Positions 29,362 to 35,773 of a DNA stretch of 35,773 nucleotides are shown one piece after another. Below the pieces are notes generated by a model. The model was not told the origin of the DNA, did no database searches, and saw nothing but the letters and a program-made list of their open reading frames with translations. Numbering within the stretch: position 1 is the stretch's first letter; each line of letters opens with the position of its first letter. The position numbers and the translations under genes are program-made. Origin of the DNA: DASSOY01 sp035776675 (GTDB taxonomy: Bacteria > Bacillota > Bacilli > Bacillales > DASSOY01); contig DASTWO010000037.1 in assembly GCA_035776675.1 (NCBI GenBank), positions 1 to 35,773 on the forward strand. Direction: 5' to 3'.

Positions 29362-30162
29362 CTATTTTCCTTGAAACTCCGGTTTTCTTTTCTCCATGAA
29401 GGCGGCGACCGCTTCCAAGTGGTCTTTCGTATGAGCAAGCGTGTCCTGTGCATCCCGTTCAAGATTCAAGGTTTCTTCCAATGAACTTGAGGCCGCCTGG
29501 TCATACAACTGTCGTATACGCCAGTAGCTTTGAGTCGGGCCATTTGCCAGATACTCGGCAAGTTCCCGAGCCTCGTCCTGAGCTTCCTCAAGAGTAGGGT
29601 TCACTTTCTCTGCCAGACCATAATTTACCAAGTCTGCCGGTTTCAAAGATTTCCCGCGCATCGACAATTCGATGGCCTGGGTGTGTCCGATTGCCCGTCC
29701 CAACAAATACGATACTCCTGTGTCAGGTGCAATTCCTACGTTTACAAACACGGGAGTCAGAGTTGACTTTTCCGTCAGTATCCGGAAATCGGCTGCGAGA
29801 GGAAAGGCCATTCCACCGCCTACCGCTGTTCCGTTGACAAGCGCGATGGTTGGTTTCGGCATCGATCTTAATGCTTTTACAAGAGGTATGTATTCCGATT
29901 CCACCAATCGCCCTAATTCCGGTCCCTCGGCATCATAGTAATCTGCCATTTCTTTGACATCCTGGCCGACGCAAAATCCTTTTCCGGCACCAGTCAAAAT
30001 CAATACACGCACATTTTCATCTTCAGCTGTGCGGTTCAGGGCTTCCAACAATTCGTTCCGCATTGTACGTGTTAAAGCATTCAACGCTTTCGGACGATTA
30101 AGTGTAAGAGTCGCAACTGCGCCTTCCACTTCATATGAAATTTGTTGATAATCCACCTGCAT
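29362..30162 (-). CDS. Enoyl-CoA hydratase/isomerase family protein (PaaG-like)
   Basis: A 266-residue crotonase-fold protein, first gene of the minus-strand cluster. It has FCVGQDVKEM and NGTAVGGGMAFPLAADFR for the oxyanion hole. The hydratase glutamates are absent, and an isomerase-type Asp occurs in NVGIAPDTG, as in PaaG. Crotonase-fold enzymes EchA20 and BadI hydrolyse cyclic keto-acyl-CoA rings, and this gene takes the EchA20 position beside IpdAB, so ring isomerisation or retro-Claisen cleavage are both possible. ATG 30162 follows AAAGGAGGAGG; a longer reading to 30189 places its start ahead of this site. A promoter with a palindromic spacer lies at 30257-30287. Confidence 0.87.
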   Translation of the reverse strand: MQVDYQQISYEVEGAVATLTLNRPKALNALTRTMRNELLEALNRTAEDENVRVLILTGAGKGFCVGQDVKEMADYYDAEGPELGRLVESEYIPLVKALRSMPKPTIALVNGTAVGGGMAFPLAADFRILTEKSTLTPVFVNVGIAPDTGVSYLLGRAIGHTQAIELSMRGKSLKPADLVNYGLAEKVNPTLEEAQDEARELAEYLANGPTQSYWRIRQLYDQAASSSLEETLNLERDAQDTLAHTKDHLEAVAAFMEKRKPEFQGK

Positions 30163-30219
30163 TCCTCCTCCTTTATTTTTTGACGCCATTCACCATGACC
30201 AAAGGTAAACCTTGAAATA

Positions 30220-30233
30220 GGCGCGGATGCGCC
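30220..30233. promoter_or_regulatory. Inverted repeat in the leader of the minus-strand cluster
   Basis: GGCGC-GGAT-GCGCC, extendable with one bulge to TAGG/CCTA, lies just downstream of the minus-strand -10 box. It could be a repressor site or a 5' mRNA hairpin. Confidence 0.5.
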
Positions 30234-30256
30234 CTATAATTTAACAAGCTATTCTT

Positions 30257-30287
30257 ATTATATAGGTTGCCCCGGGGGCACCGTCAA
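30257..30287 (-). promoter_or_regulatory. Promoter of the minus-strand cluster with a palindromic operator in its spacer
   Basis: On the minus strand TTGACG (30282-30287) is followed after 17 bases by TATATA, or after 19 by TATAAT (30257-30262). The spacer holds the 13-base palindrome TGCCCCCGGGGCA (30268-30280). A dyad between -35 and -10 is the classical place for a repressor or a MerR-type activator. No regulator gene is next to it in the window. Confidence 0.65.
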
Positions 30288-30676
30288 GAATTTTCATATG
30301 ATTAGGTATTACGACCAAGTCCTAATTCAAAAAAGGGACTTCGTATAGAAAAAAGATGCCCGAAATACCGGCGAAATTAAGTGCCATCGCAATGAAAAGG
30401 TGAATGTTGCCAACTTTTCCGGCAGGGAGGAGAAGAAAGACTGTGTCGATGTTTATTCTTTCTTGCTAAGGGAAAAATCAGTTATGGCGTAAAGTCTAGG
30501 TTAAATAAGATGAGAAGTGTGTCGATTTAAAGCATATTTCTTCTCACTGTGATAAAATATTTTTCGGGTATGAAGAATCAGGGGGCATGCTTTTCAAAGA
30601 AAATTCAAGGAATGCCGTCATTTTAACTTATGATTTCAGGAATGTTATGATTAAACAACAGTTGGAGGTTTATTGA
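30288..30676 (+). promoter_or_regulatory. Intergenic region with candidate odhA promoter
   Basis: No gene is seen in this 389-base stretch between the divergent transcripts. An extended -10 TGATAAAAT (30550-30558) without a good -35, and a TATGAT (30629-30634) with a poor -35, are the only candidate odhA promoters. A dyad AAGTCC/GGACTT lies near 30330-30355. Short AT-rich stretches are otherwise featureless. Confidence 0.35.
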
Positions 30677-33550
30677 ATGTCGACGGATAACAGGGAGTTG
30701 GCAAAAGGGCCGTGGGAAAAGTTTTACGGTCCCAATCTCGGTTATATCAATGAAATGTACGATCGGTACCGCGATGATCCGGAAGCAGTAGATGCCAAAT
30801 GGGTAGAACTGTTCAAACGGTGGGGAGCTCCTCCGTTACAGGCGGATGCCATTCCTGCTGCAGATGCGGGATCAACGGGCACAGGCGAAACGGCAGATCT
30901 GAAAAAAGTCGTGGCGGCTGTTAATTTGGCCAGGAACATTCGTATTTACGGTCATCTCGCGGCCAATATCAATCCTTTGGGCAAGGATGAAAAATCCGGC
31001 AGTCGCTTGTTGGATCCTGTCGAGTACGGATTGAACGATGCAGATCTGGAGGCGATCCCGGCTGACGTTGTTTGGTCGAACGCTCCCGGGGATGTACGCA
31101 ATGGGCTAGAGGCTATCAATAGGTTGAGGCACATTTATACGAAATCGATATCCTATGAGTTTAGCCACGTACACGATGCCGATGAGAAAATCTGGCTGAA
31201 CAATATGGTTGAGTTCGATCAGATTGAGCGTGCTTTACCGGCTAAAGAGCGTGTAGAACTATTGAAACGGCTGACCGAAGTGGAAGGCTTTGAACAGTTT
31301 CTGGGTCGCACGTTTGTCGGACAAAAGCGATTTTCCATTGAAGGAGTCGACATGCTCGTGCCTATGCTGGACGAAATAATCCGTTCCAGCGTTCATGACG
31401 GCGCGAACAGTGTGATGATCGGAATGGCTCACCGTGGACGGTTGAATGTTCTGGCCCATGTACTAGGAAAGCCGTATAAGGCCATTCTCGCTGAATTCCA
31501 TCATTCGCCAAACAAGGATTTAATCCCGTCTGAAGGATCGATGGGAATCAACTATGGTTGGACCGGAGACGTGAAGTATCACCTCGGAGCAGATCTTGAT
31601 ATAGAAGAAGGGAATACAGCCCGAGCTCATTTAACACTGGCGAACAACCCGAGCCATCTTGAGTTTGTCAATCCGGTGGTTGAAGGTTATTCAAGGGCTG
31701 CTCAGGAAGACCGCAGTGAAGCAGGGAAACCGAAACAAAATGTAAGCCGATCATTCCCGATTTTGATTCATGGAGATGCCGCTTTCCCAGGAGAAGGAAT
31801 TGTTGCGGAAACTTTGAATTTAAGCCGTCTATCGGGTTATCACACCGGAGGAACGATCCATATTATCGCCAACAATCAACTCGGATTTACAACGGGCAGT
31901 GTGGATGACCGTTCAACCGAGTATGCCAGTGATTTGGCAAAAGGGTTTGAAATTCCGATTGTCCATGTCAACGCGGACGATCCGGAGGCCTGTCTAGCGG
32001 CGATTGATCTTGCCTATGAATACCGGAAGCTTTTTCAGAAGGACTTTCTGATTGATTTGGTCGGTTATCGCCGTTTCGGCCACAATGAAATGGATGATCC
32101 GGCGGCCACTCAGCCGCTTATGTATGGCAAAATCAACAGCCATCCGACCGTAAGAACGCGTTATGCGGGAACTTTGCAATCCGAAGGAGTTTTCTCCTCG
32201 GAGCAATCGGATGAGTTGGAGAACGATATCACCAAGAAGTTTCAGGATATTTACGATCAGGTGAAATCGGAGAAATCAGGCGAATTTGAAGAAGTGGAAC
32301 CGCCGGCGCCGGTGAAGAACGGTTTAGCAAAAATTGAAACCGCGGTTCAGCTTGATTCTTTGCGTGAAATCAACGCGAACCTGTTAGAATGGCCGGAAGG
32401 CTTCAATGTTTACTCGAAATTGAAGCGGATCTTGAAGCGCCGTGCCGACGCGTTGGAAGACGGGAAGAAAGTCGACTGGGGACACGCCGAAACACTGGCG
32501 TTTGCATCTATCCTGGCCGATGGGACTCCGATTCGCCTGACGGGGCAGGATACTCAACGCGGGACATTCGCTCATCGTCATCTGGTTCTGCATGACGAAA
32601 AGACAGGGGATACGTACTCCCCGTTGCACACGATTCCTCAGGCTAAGGCATCGTTTGCGATTCATAATAGCCCATTATCCGAAGCGGCTGTGATTGGTTT
32701 CGAATACGGCTATAACGTAACAGCACCTGAGACGCTGGTCGTTTGGGAAGCTCAATACGGTGATTTCGCCAACGCCGGACAGGTGATGTTCGATCAGTTT
32801 ATCGCTGCCGGTCGAGCGAAATGGGGACAGAAGTCGAGCCTTGTGTTGCTTTTGCCTCACGGTTACGAAGGCCAGGGGCCGGAGCATTCAAGCGGACGTC
32901 TGGAACGTTTCTTGCAACTTGCCGCGGAAAACAATTGGTCCGTCGTCAATATGACAAGTGCCGCGCAATATTTTCACGTTCTGCGCAGGCAAGCGGCGAT
33001 TGCAGGACAGGAACAGGCGCGTCCACTTGTTGTCATGACGCCAAAGAGCTTGATTCGTAATCAGAATGTAGCGTCTCCCGGAACCGCCTTTGGTGAAGGG
33101 AAATTCCAAACGATATTGGAAGAACCGGGGCTTGGTGAGAAGCCAGACAAGGTTGAACGTTTGGTTCTGTGTTCAGGAAAAATGGCCATCGACTTGCATG
33201 AAGCGCTTGAAAAAGATGAGAAGAATCGGGATTGGCTTCATATTCTCAGAGTCGAGCAACTCTATCCGTTTCCGCAAGACAGGATCGAGGAAGTCGTCAG
33301 CCGATTGAAAAACCTGAAGGAAATCGTTTGGGTTCAGGAAGAACCGCGAAATATGGGAGCATGGACGTACATTGATCCTTTATTGCGTTCACTTGCTCCC
33401 GAGAAGACAGTTGTTCGTTACGGTGGGCGCCCGAGAAGGTCGAGTCCGGCCGCGGGTGAACCCGATATTCATAAAAAAGAACAAGAACGCATTGTAGCAG
33501 CGACCTTAAAGAAGGGTAAATTCAATTCAGGAGGGAACGGCCGTGATTGA
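30677..33550 (+). CDS. odhA: 2-oxoglutarate dehydrogenase E1 component
   Basis: The 957-residue thiamine diphosphate enzyme that decarboxylates 2-oxoglutarate in the TCA cycle. The N-terminal segment GPWEKFYGPNLGYINEMYDRY is typical of Bacillus OdhA. The ThDP site is seen in ILIHGDAAFPGEG and IIANNQLGFTT, the second transketolase domain in LPHGYEGQGPEHSSGRLERF, and the C-terminal domain ends with RNMGAWTYIDP and the YGGRPRRSSPAAG motif. TTGGAGG precedes ATG 30677 by 8 bases. The stop overlaps the odhB GTG by eight bases. The PAA pathway feeds succinyl-CoA into the same part of the cycle. Confidence 0.97.
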   Translation: MSTDNRELAKGPWEKFYGPNLGYINEMYDRYRDDPEAVDAKWVELFKRWGAPPLQADAIPAADAGSTGTGETADLKKVVAAVNLARNIRIYGHLAANINPLGKDEKSGSRLLDPVEYGLNDADLEAIPADVVWSNAPGDVRNGLEAINRLRHIYTKSISYEFSHVHDADEKIWLNNMVEFDQIERALPAKERVELLKRLTEVEGFEQFLGRTFVGQKRFSIEGVDMLVPMLDEIIRSSVHDGANSVMIGMAHRGRLNVLAHVLGKPYKAILAEFHHSPNKDLIPSEGSMGINYGWTGDVKYHLGADLDIEEGNTARAHLTLANNPSHLEFVNPVVEGYSRAAQEDRSEAGKPKQNVSRSFPILIHGDAAFPGEGIVAETLNLSRLSGYHTGGTIHIIANNQLGFTTGSVDDRSTEYASDLAKGFEIPIVHVNADDPEACLAAIDLAYEYRKLFQKDFLIDLVGYRRFGHNEMDDPAATQPLMYGKINSHPTVRTRYAGTLQSEGVFSSEQSDELENDITKKFQDIYDQVKSEKSGEFEEVEPPAPVKNGLAKIETAVQLDSLREINANLLEWPEGFNVYSKLKRILKRRADALEDGKKVDWGHAETLAFASILADGTPIRLTGQDTQRGTFAHRHLVLHDEKTGDTYSPLHTIPQAKASFAIHNSPLSEAAVIGFEYGYNVTAPETLVVWEAQYGDFANAGQVMFDQFIAAGRAKWGQKSSLVLLLPHGYEGQGPEHSSGRLERFLQLAAENNWSVVNMTSAAQYFHVLRRQAAIAGQEQARPLVVMTPKSLIRNQNVASPGTAFGEGKFQTILEEPGLGEKPDKVERLVLCSGKMAIDLHEALEKDEKNRDWLHILRVEQLYPFPQDRIEEVVSRLKNLKEIVWVQEEPRNMGAWTYIDPLLRSLAPEKTVVRYGGRPRRSSPAAGEPDIHKKEQERIVAATLKKGKFNSGGNGRD

Positions 33551-34838
33551 GGTTAAAGTACCGGAACTGGCAGAATCAATTACTGAAGGCACGATTTCCG
33601 GATGGCTGAAAAATGTCGGCGATTCGGTTGAGAGAGGGGAAGACATCGTCGAGCTTGAAACCGACAAGGTCAATGTGCAAATTAGCGCCGAGAATTCTGG
33701 CGTATTGTCGGAAATCAAGAAAGGTGAAGGCGAAGACGTTGAGGTTGGCGAAGTAATCGCGACGCTTGACGAAAATGCTGAAGCGGGTTCGGCTTCCGGC
33801 GGAGGCGGCGATCAAGCTGAAGCGCCGGCTGAAGAGAAGAAGGAAGAACCTGCCGAGGAGAAGAAGGAAGCTTCACAGCAAGCGGAGAAGCAGGAGCAGG
33901 AAAGCAAGTCGGAAGGCGGAAGCAGCGAAGGAGAGCGACCGATTGCGACGCCTGCGGCTCGCAAGCTGGCGAGAGAGCGCGGGCTGGACCTGAGCAAGGT
34001 GCAGACGCGTGATCCGATGGGGCGCGTCCACGCGGAAGACGTGAAGGCGCATGAAGAGAAGCCGTCAGGCGGAGGGCAGGCGCAGCAGCAGGCAGCGCCG
34101 CAGGCGAAGCCGGCGGAACAGGCGGAAGATCCGGAGAAGCCGGTGGAGCGCGTGAAGATGTCGCGGAGGCGGCGGACGATCGCCGGCAAAATGCTGGATG
34201 TGAAGAATTCGACTGCGATGTTGACGACATTTAACGAAGTGGATATGTCGGCTGTTATGGCGCTGCGGAAACGGCGCAAGGATGATTTCCAGAAGCAGCA
34301 TGACGTCCGCCTTGGCTTTATGTCCTTCTTTACAAAAGCCGTTGTCGGCGCGTTGAAAGCTTATCCGCTGCTCAACGCTGAGATTGACGGAAACGATCTG
34401 CTGCTCAAGAAATATTATGACATCGGTATTGCCGTGGCTTCTGATGAAGGTTTGGTTGTTCCGATTGTACGGAATGCGGACCGCCTTGGATTTGCCGGTA
34501 TTGAGCAAGAAATCGGCAACCTGGCGAAGAAAGCCCGCGACAACTCCCTGGGTCTCAACGATTTGCAAGGAGGATCTTTCACGATTACAAACGGTGGTGT
34601 ATTCGGTTCGTTGTTCTCAACGCCGATTATCAATGCTCCGCAAGTCGGCATTCTCGGCATGCACACGATCCAGAATCGTCCAGTTGCCGTTACGCCTGAC
34701 AAAATGGAGATCCGACCGATGATGTATATTGCCCTTTCTTACGATCACCGCATTGTTGATGGAAGCGAAGCGGTCAGCTTCCTCGCCAAGATCAAAGCGA
34801 TGATCGAAGATCCGGAGACTTTGTTGTTGGAAGGTTAA
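33543..34838 (+). CDS. odhB: Dihydrolipoamide succinyltransferase (E2 of 2-oxoglutarate dehydrogenase)
   Basis: The 431-residue E2 core of the 2-oxoglutarate dehydrogenase complex. Domains: lipoyl domain (1-77; Lys42 in ETDKVNV), a long Ala/Glu/Lys/Gln linker (78-130), one peripheral subunit-binding domain (about 132-170; TPAARKLARERGLDL, DPMGRVHAEDV), a second Ala/Gln/Pro linker, and the catalytic domain ending with SYDHRIVDG. GTG 33543 follows GGAGGGAACG and overlaps odhA. It gives a useful comparison: this E2 has a single binding domain, unlike the E2 at 22164. The linkers raise local GC content around 33950-34180. Confidence 0.97.
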   Translation: MIEVKVPELAESITEGTISGWLKNVGDSVERGEDIVELETDKVNVQISAENSGVLSEIKKGEGEDVEVGEVIATLDENAEAGSASGGGGDQAEAPAEEKKEEPAEEKKEASQQAEKQEQESKSEGGSSEGERPIATPAARKLARERGLDLSKVQTRDPMGRVHAEDVKAHEEKPSGGGQAQQQAAPQAKPAEQAEDPEKPVERVKMSRRRRTIAGKMLDVKNSTAMLTTFNEVDMSAVMALRKRRKDDFQKQHDVRLGFMSFFTKAVVGALKAYPLLNAEIDGNDLLLKKYYDIGIAVASDEGLVVPIVRNADRLGFAGIEQEIGNLAKKARDNSLGLNDLQGGSFTITNGGVFGSLFSTPIINAPQVGILGMHTIQNRPVAVTPDKMEIRPMMYIALSYDHRIVDGSEAVSFLAKIKAMIEDPETLLLEG

Positions 34839-34841
34839 ATC

Positions 34842-34879
34842 AAAAGCGTGAATCCCATAAACTCGGGATTCACGCTTTT
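34842..34879 (+). terminator. Rho-independent terminator of odhAB
   Basis: AAAAGCGTGAATCCC pairs perfectly with GGGATTCACGCTTTT around an 8-base loop and runs into T8. It starts four bases after the odhB stop. Confidence 0.96.
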
Positions 34880-34899
34880 TTTTATGGCTTTATAATAAA

Positions 34900-35100
34900 T
34901 GTTGGGGTTTCTGAAAAAGGGAACACGCAACTTCCTATATCCTTTATACTTGAATTGACGAGAAACAAGACAAGGATAGGAGTTGCGTGTAATTGAATCA
35001 TAACATGAATTTCCCGGGGTTAGAAGATGTGGAGGTCACAAAAACGGAATGCATCGGTGGGACATACACCATTCAAGTGGCCAGTCCGCAAATTAGCCAT
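34900..35100 (+). mobile_element. Left-end fragment of an ISL3-family insertion sequence
   Basis: From TTG 34993 (or ATG 35005) the frame reads LNHNMNFPGLEDVEVTKTEC, the start of ISL3-type transposases, for about 36 residues. The rest of the transposase is missing: the frame then enters the 3' end of the convergent DUF4349 gene near 35093-35103 and stops at 35139. The upstream leader forms a long stem (34924-34944 with 34972-34989; CACGCAACT/AGTTGCGTG core) that would hide the ribosome binding site. It is an immobile remnant; the outer IS end is not precisely defined. Confidence 0.6.
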
Positions 35101-35773
35101 CCTTTCGTTTCTGCCTCCGGTACACGATATAACCAATGACTACGATCACTAGCAAGATTATCAAAATCGGTGAATAGCCGATGATAAAGATGAAAAGTCC
35201 GGATGCAAAAGCTAATAGTGTGTTAATCGAATCAACAAAGGCCTGCTTCGTTTTACCCCAGGTGTCAAGATCCTCCTGCTGTTTTAAACCGTTGTCGGTT
35301 TCCAACAACGAAATGGATACGGTCGCCATTGCGCTGTGATTCTCCAGATACTTCATCTCTCCTTTAATCTGTTCAATTTCTTCCTGAACATTTGCAAGTT
35401 GATTTGAAATATCGAGGAGCGCGTCGCTGTCTTTGGCTTTTTTCAAGAATTGATTGAGTCGTTGTTGTACCGCCACCTTCGCTTTAAGTCGCGATTGCAG
35501 ATCAATGTATTGTCTTGTCACATCTCTGCCGTTGATGCTTCTTTCTTTGACAGTGTCCGCAACCTTTTCAACCTGCGCCAGGAATGCCTGGAATTTCGGC
35601 TGCGGGATTCTGGCCGTCATATTCCCGCTTTGCATGTTATTCTCGGTCCTGTGAACCGAAGATTGGACAATATAACCGCCGGCATCGGACACCAACGATT
35701 GAATGTCATTTCGAGCCTCCTGAAACTTGGCAACGGTAACCGTCATATGAGCATTGTAAATCACCATTCTGTC
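35093..35773 (-). CDS. DUF4349 membrane protein, C-terminal part (5' end outside window)
   Basis: The frame is open to the window edge, so the N-terminus (usually a lipoprotein signal and linker) is missing. The visible 226 residues hold the DUF4349 domain: QEARNDIQSLVSDAGGYIVQSS and MTARIPQPKFQAFLAQVEKV, then a coiled-coil (about residues 105-150: RLKAKVAVQQRLNQFL, NVQEEIEQIKGEMKYLE) and a C-terminal membrane segment (about 180-215) with a basic tail RRQKRKDG. Related Bacillus proteins are predicted extracytoplasmic lipoproteins of unknown function. The 3' end coincides with the ISL3 remnant junction, so the last residues or the stop may have been altered by the insertion. Confidence 0.8.
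   Translation of the reverse strand, partial: DRMVIYNAHMTVTVAKFQEARNDIQSLVSDAGGYIVQSSVHRTENNMQSGNMTARIPQPKFQAFLAQVEKVADTVKERSINGRDVTRQYIDLQSRLKAKVAVQQRLNQFLKKAKDSDALLDISNQLANVQEEIEQIKGEMKYLENHSAMATVSISLLETDNGLKQQEDLDTWGKTKQAFVDSINTLLAFASGLFIFIIGYSPILIILLVIVVIGYIVYRRQKRKDG

Noticed and set aside
24964..30162. Steroid (cholesterol) degradation cluster
   Set aside because: IpdA/IpdB similarity is clear, but no KstR2, FadD3, HsaA-D or other steroid genes are seen and the SDRs and crotonase have other likely relatives.
33950..34180. GC-rich stretch in odhB as a sign of transfer
   Set aside because: Explained by the Ala/Pro/Gln/Gly-rich linkers and the binding domain between E2 domains.
33715..34230. 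171-codon minus-strand open frame rich in Ser/Pro/Ala/Arg
   Set aside because: It is the antisense of the Ala/Glu/Lys linker of OdhB, whose biased composition keeps stops away.
1..35773. CRISPR arrays, tRNA or rRNA genes, complete insertion sequences, known riboswitches
   Set aside because: None recognised on reading both strands; only the ISL3 fragment near the right edge is mobile-element related.

Overview
The window is chromosomal DNA from a member of the Bacillales (Firmicutes). The evidence is strong AGGAGG-type ribosome binding sites, sigma-A promoters, GTG/TTG starts, moderate GC, a YndJ-family protein, a CcpA cre-like box and a Lysinibacillus/Bacillus-type phenylalanine dehydrogenase. 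The genus cannot be fixed from the sequence. Almost the whole window is aromatic, alicyclic and amino-acid carbon catabolism that ends in CoA thioesters.

Layout. 1-3359: the end of an MFS permease, an aldo/keto reductase, a YndJ-like membrane protein on the minus strand and a small GNAT protein. 3378-6473: three overlapping genes (M20 deacylase, COG3375-type GNAT, enolase-superfamily N-acylamino-acid racemase). This is the gene set known from Geobacillus for irreversible D- to L-amino acid conversion through N-succinyl intermediates. 6583-18116: the phenylacetate (PAA) pathway. paaK has its own promoter and terminator. It is followed by paaA-paaB-paaC-paaD, an EthD-like gene, two enoyl-CoA hydratase/isomerase genes, an aldehyde dehydrogenase, paaH, paaJ, a third hydratase and paaX. 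No paaE reductase and no PaaZ/MaoC-type oxepin-CoA hydratase is present. 18156-23510: a FlK-like hotdog thioesterase, phenylalanine dehydrogenase, and E1-alpha, E1-beta and E2 of a 2-oxoacid dehydrogenase complex; the E2 appears to carry two E3-binding domains. A scar reading as the GroEL C-terminal tail follows at 23517-23549. 23652-24917: a beta-ketoacyl synthase II-like gene.

24964-30162 (minus strand): a second catabolic cluster with an enoyl-CoA hydratase family protein, a dienoyl-CoA-reductase-like SDR, a FabL-like SDR, an IpdA/IpdB-like pair and a BadH-like SDR. This combination looks like an alicyclic CoA-thioester ring-opening module. 30677-34838: odhA-odhB of the TCA cycle. The right edge has an ISL3-type transposase remnant abutting a DUF4349 membrane protein that runs off the window.

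How the genes may work together (inference): D-Phe is converted to L-Phe by the racemase module, L-Phe to phenylpyruvate by PheDH, and phenylpyruvate to phenylacetyl-CoA in one step by the adjacent 2-oxoacid dehydrogenase. PaaABC epoxidation and the lower pathway then give acetyl-CoA and succinyl-CoA. Free phenylacetate enters through PaaK. The IpdAB/BadH/SDR cluster may handle alicyclic CoA esters, possibly including the seven-membered-ring shunt product known to arise from the PAA pathway. The last two links are hypotheses.
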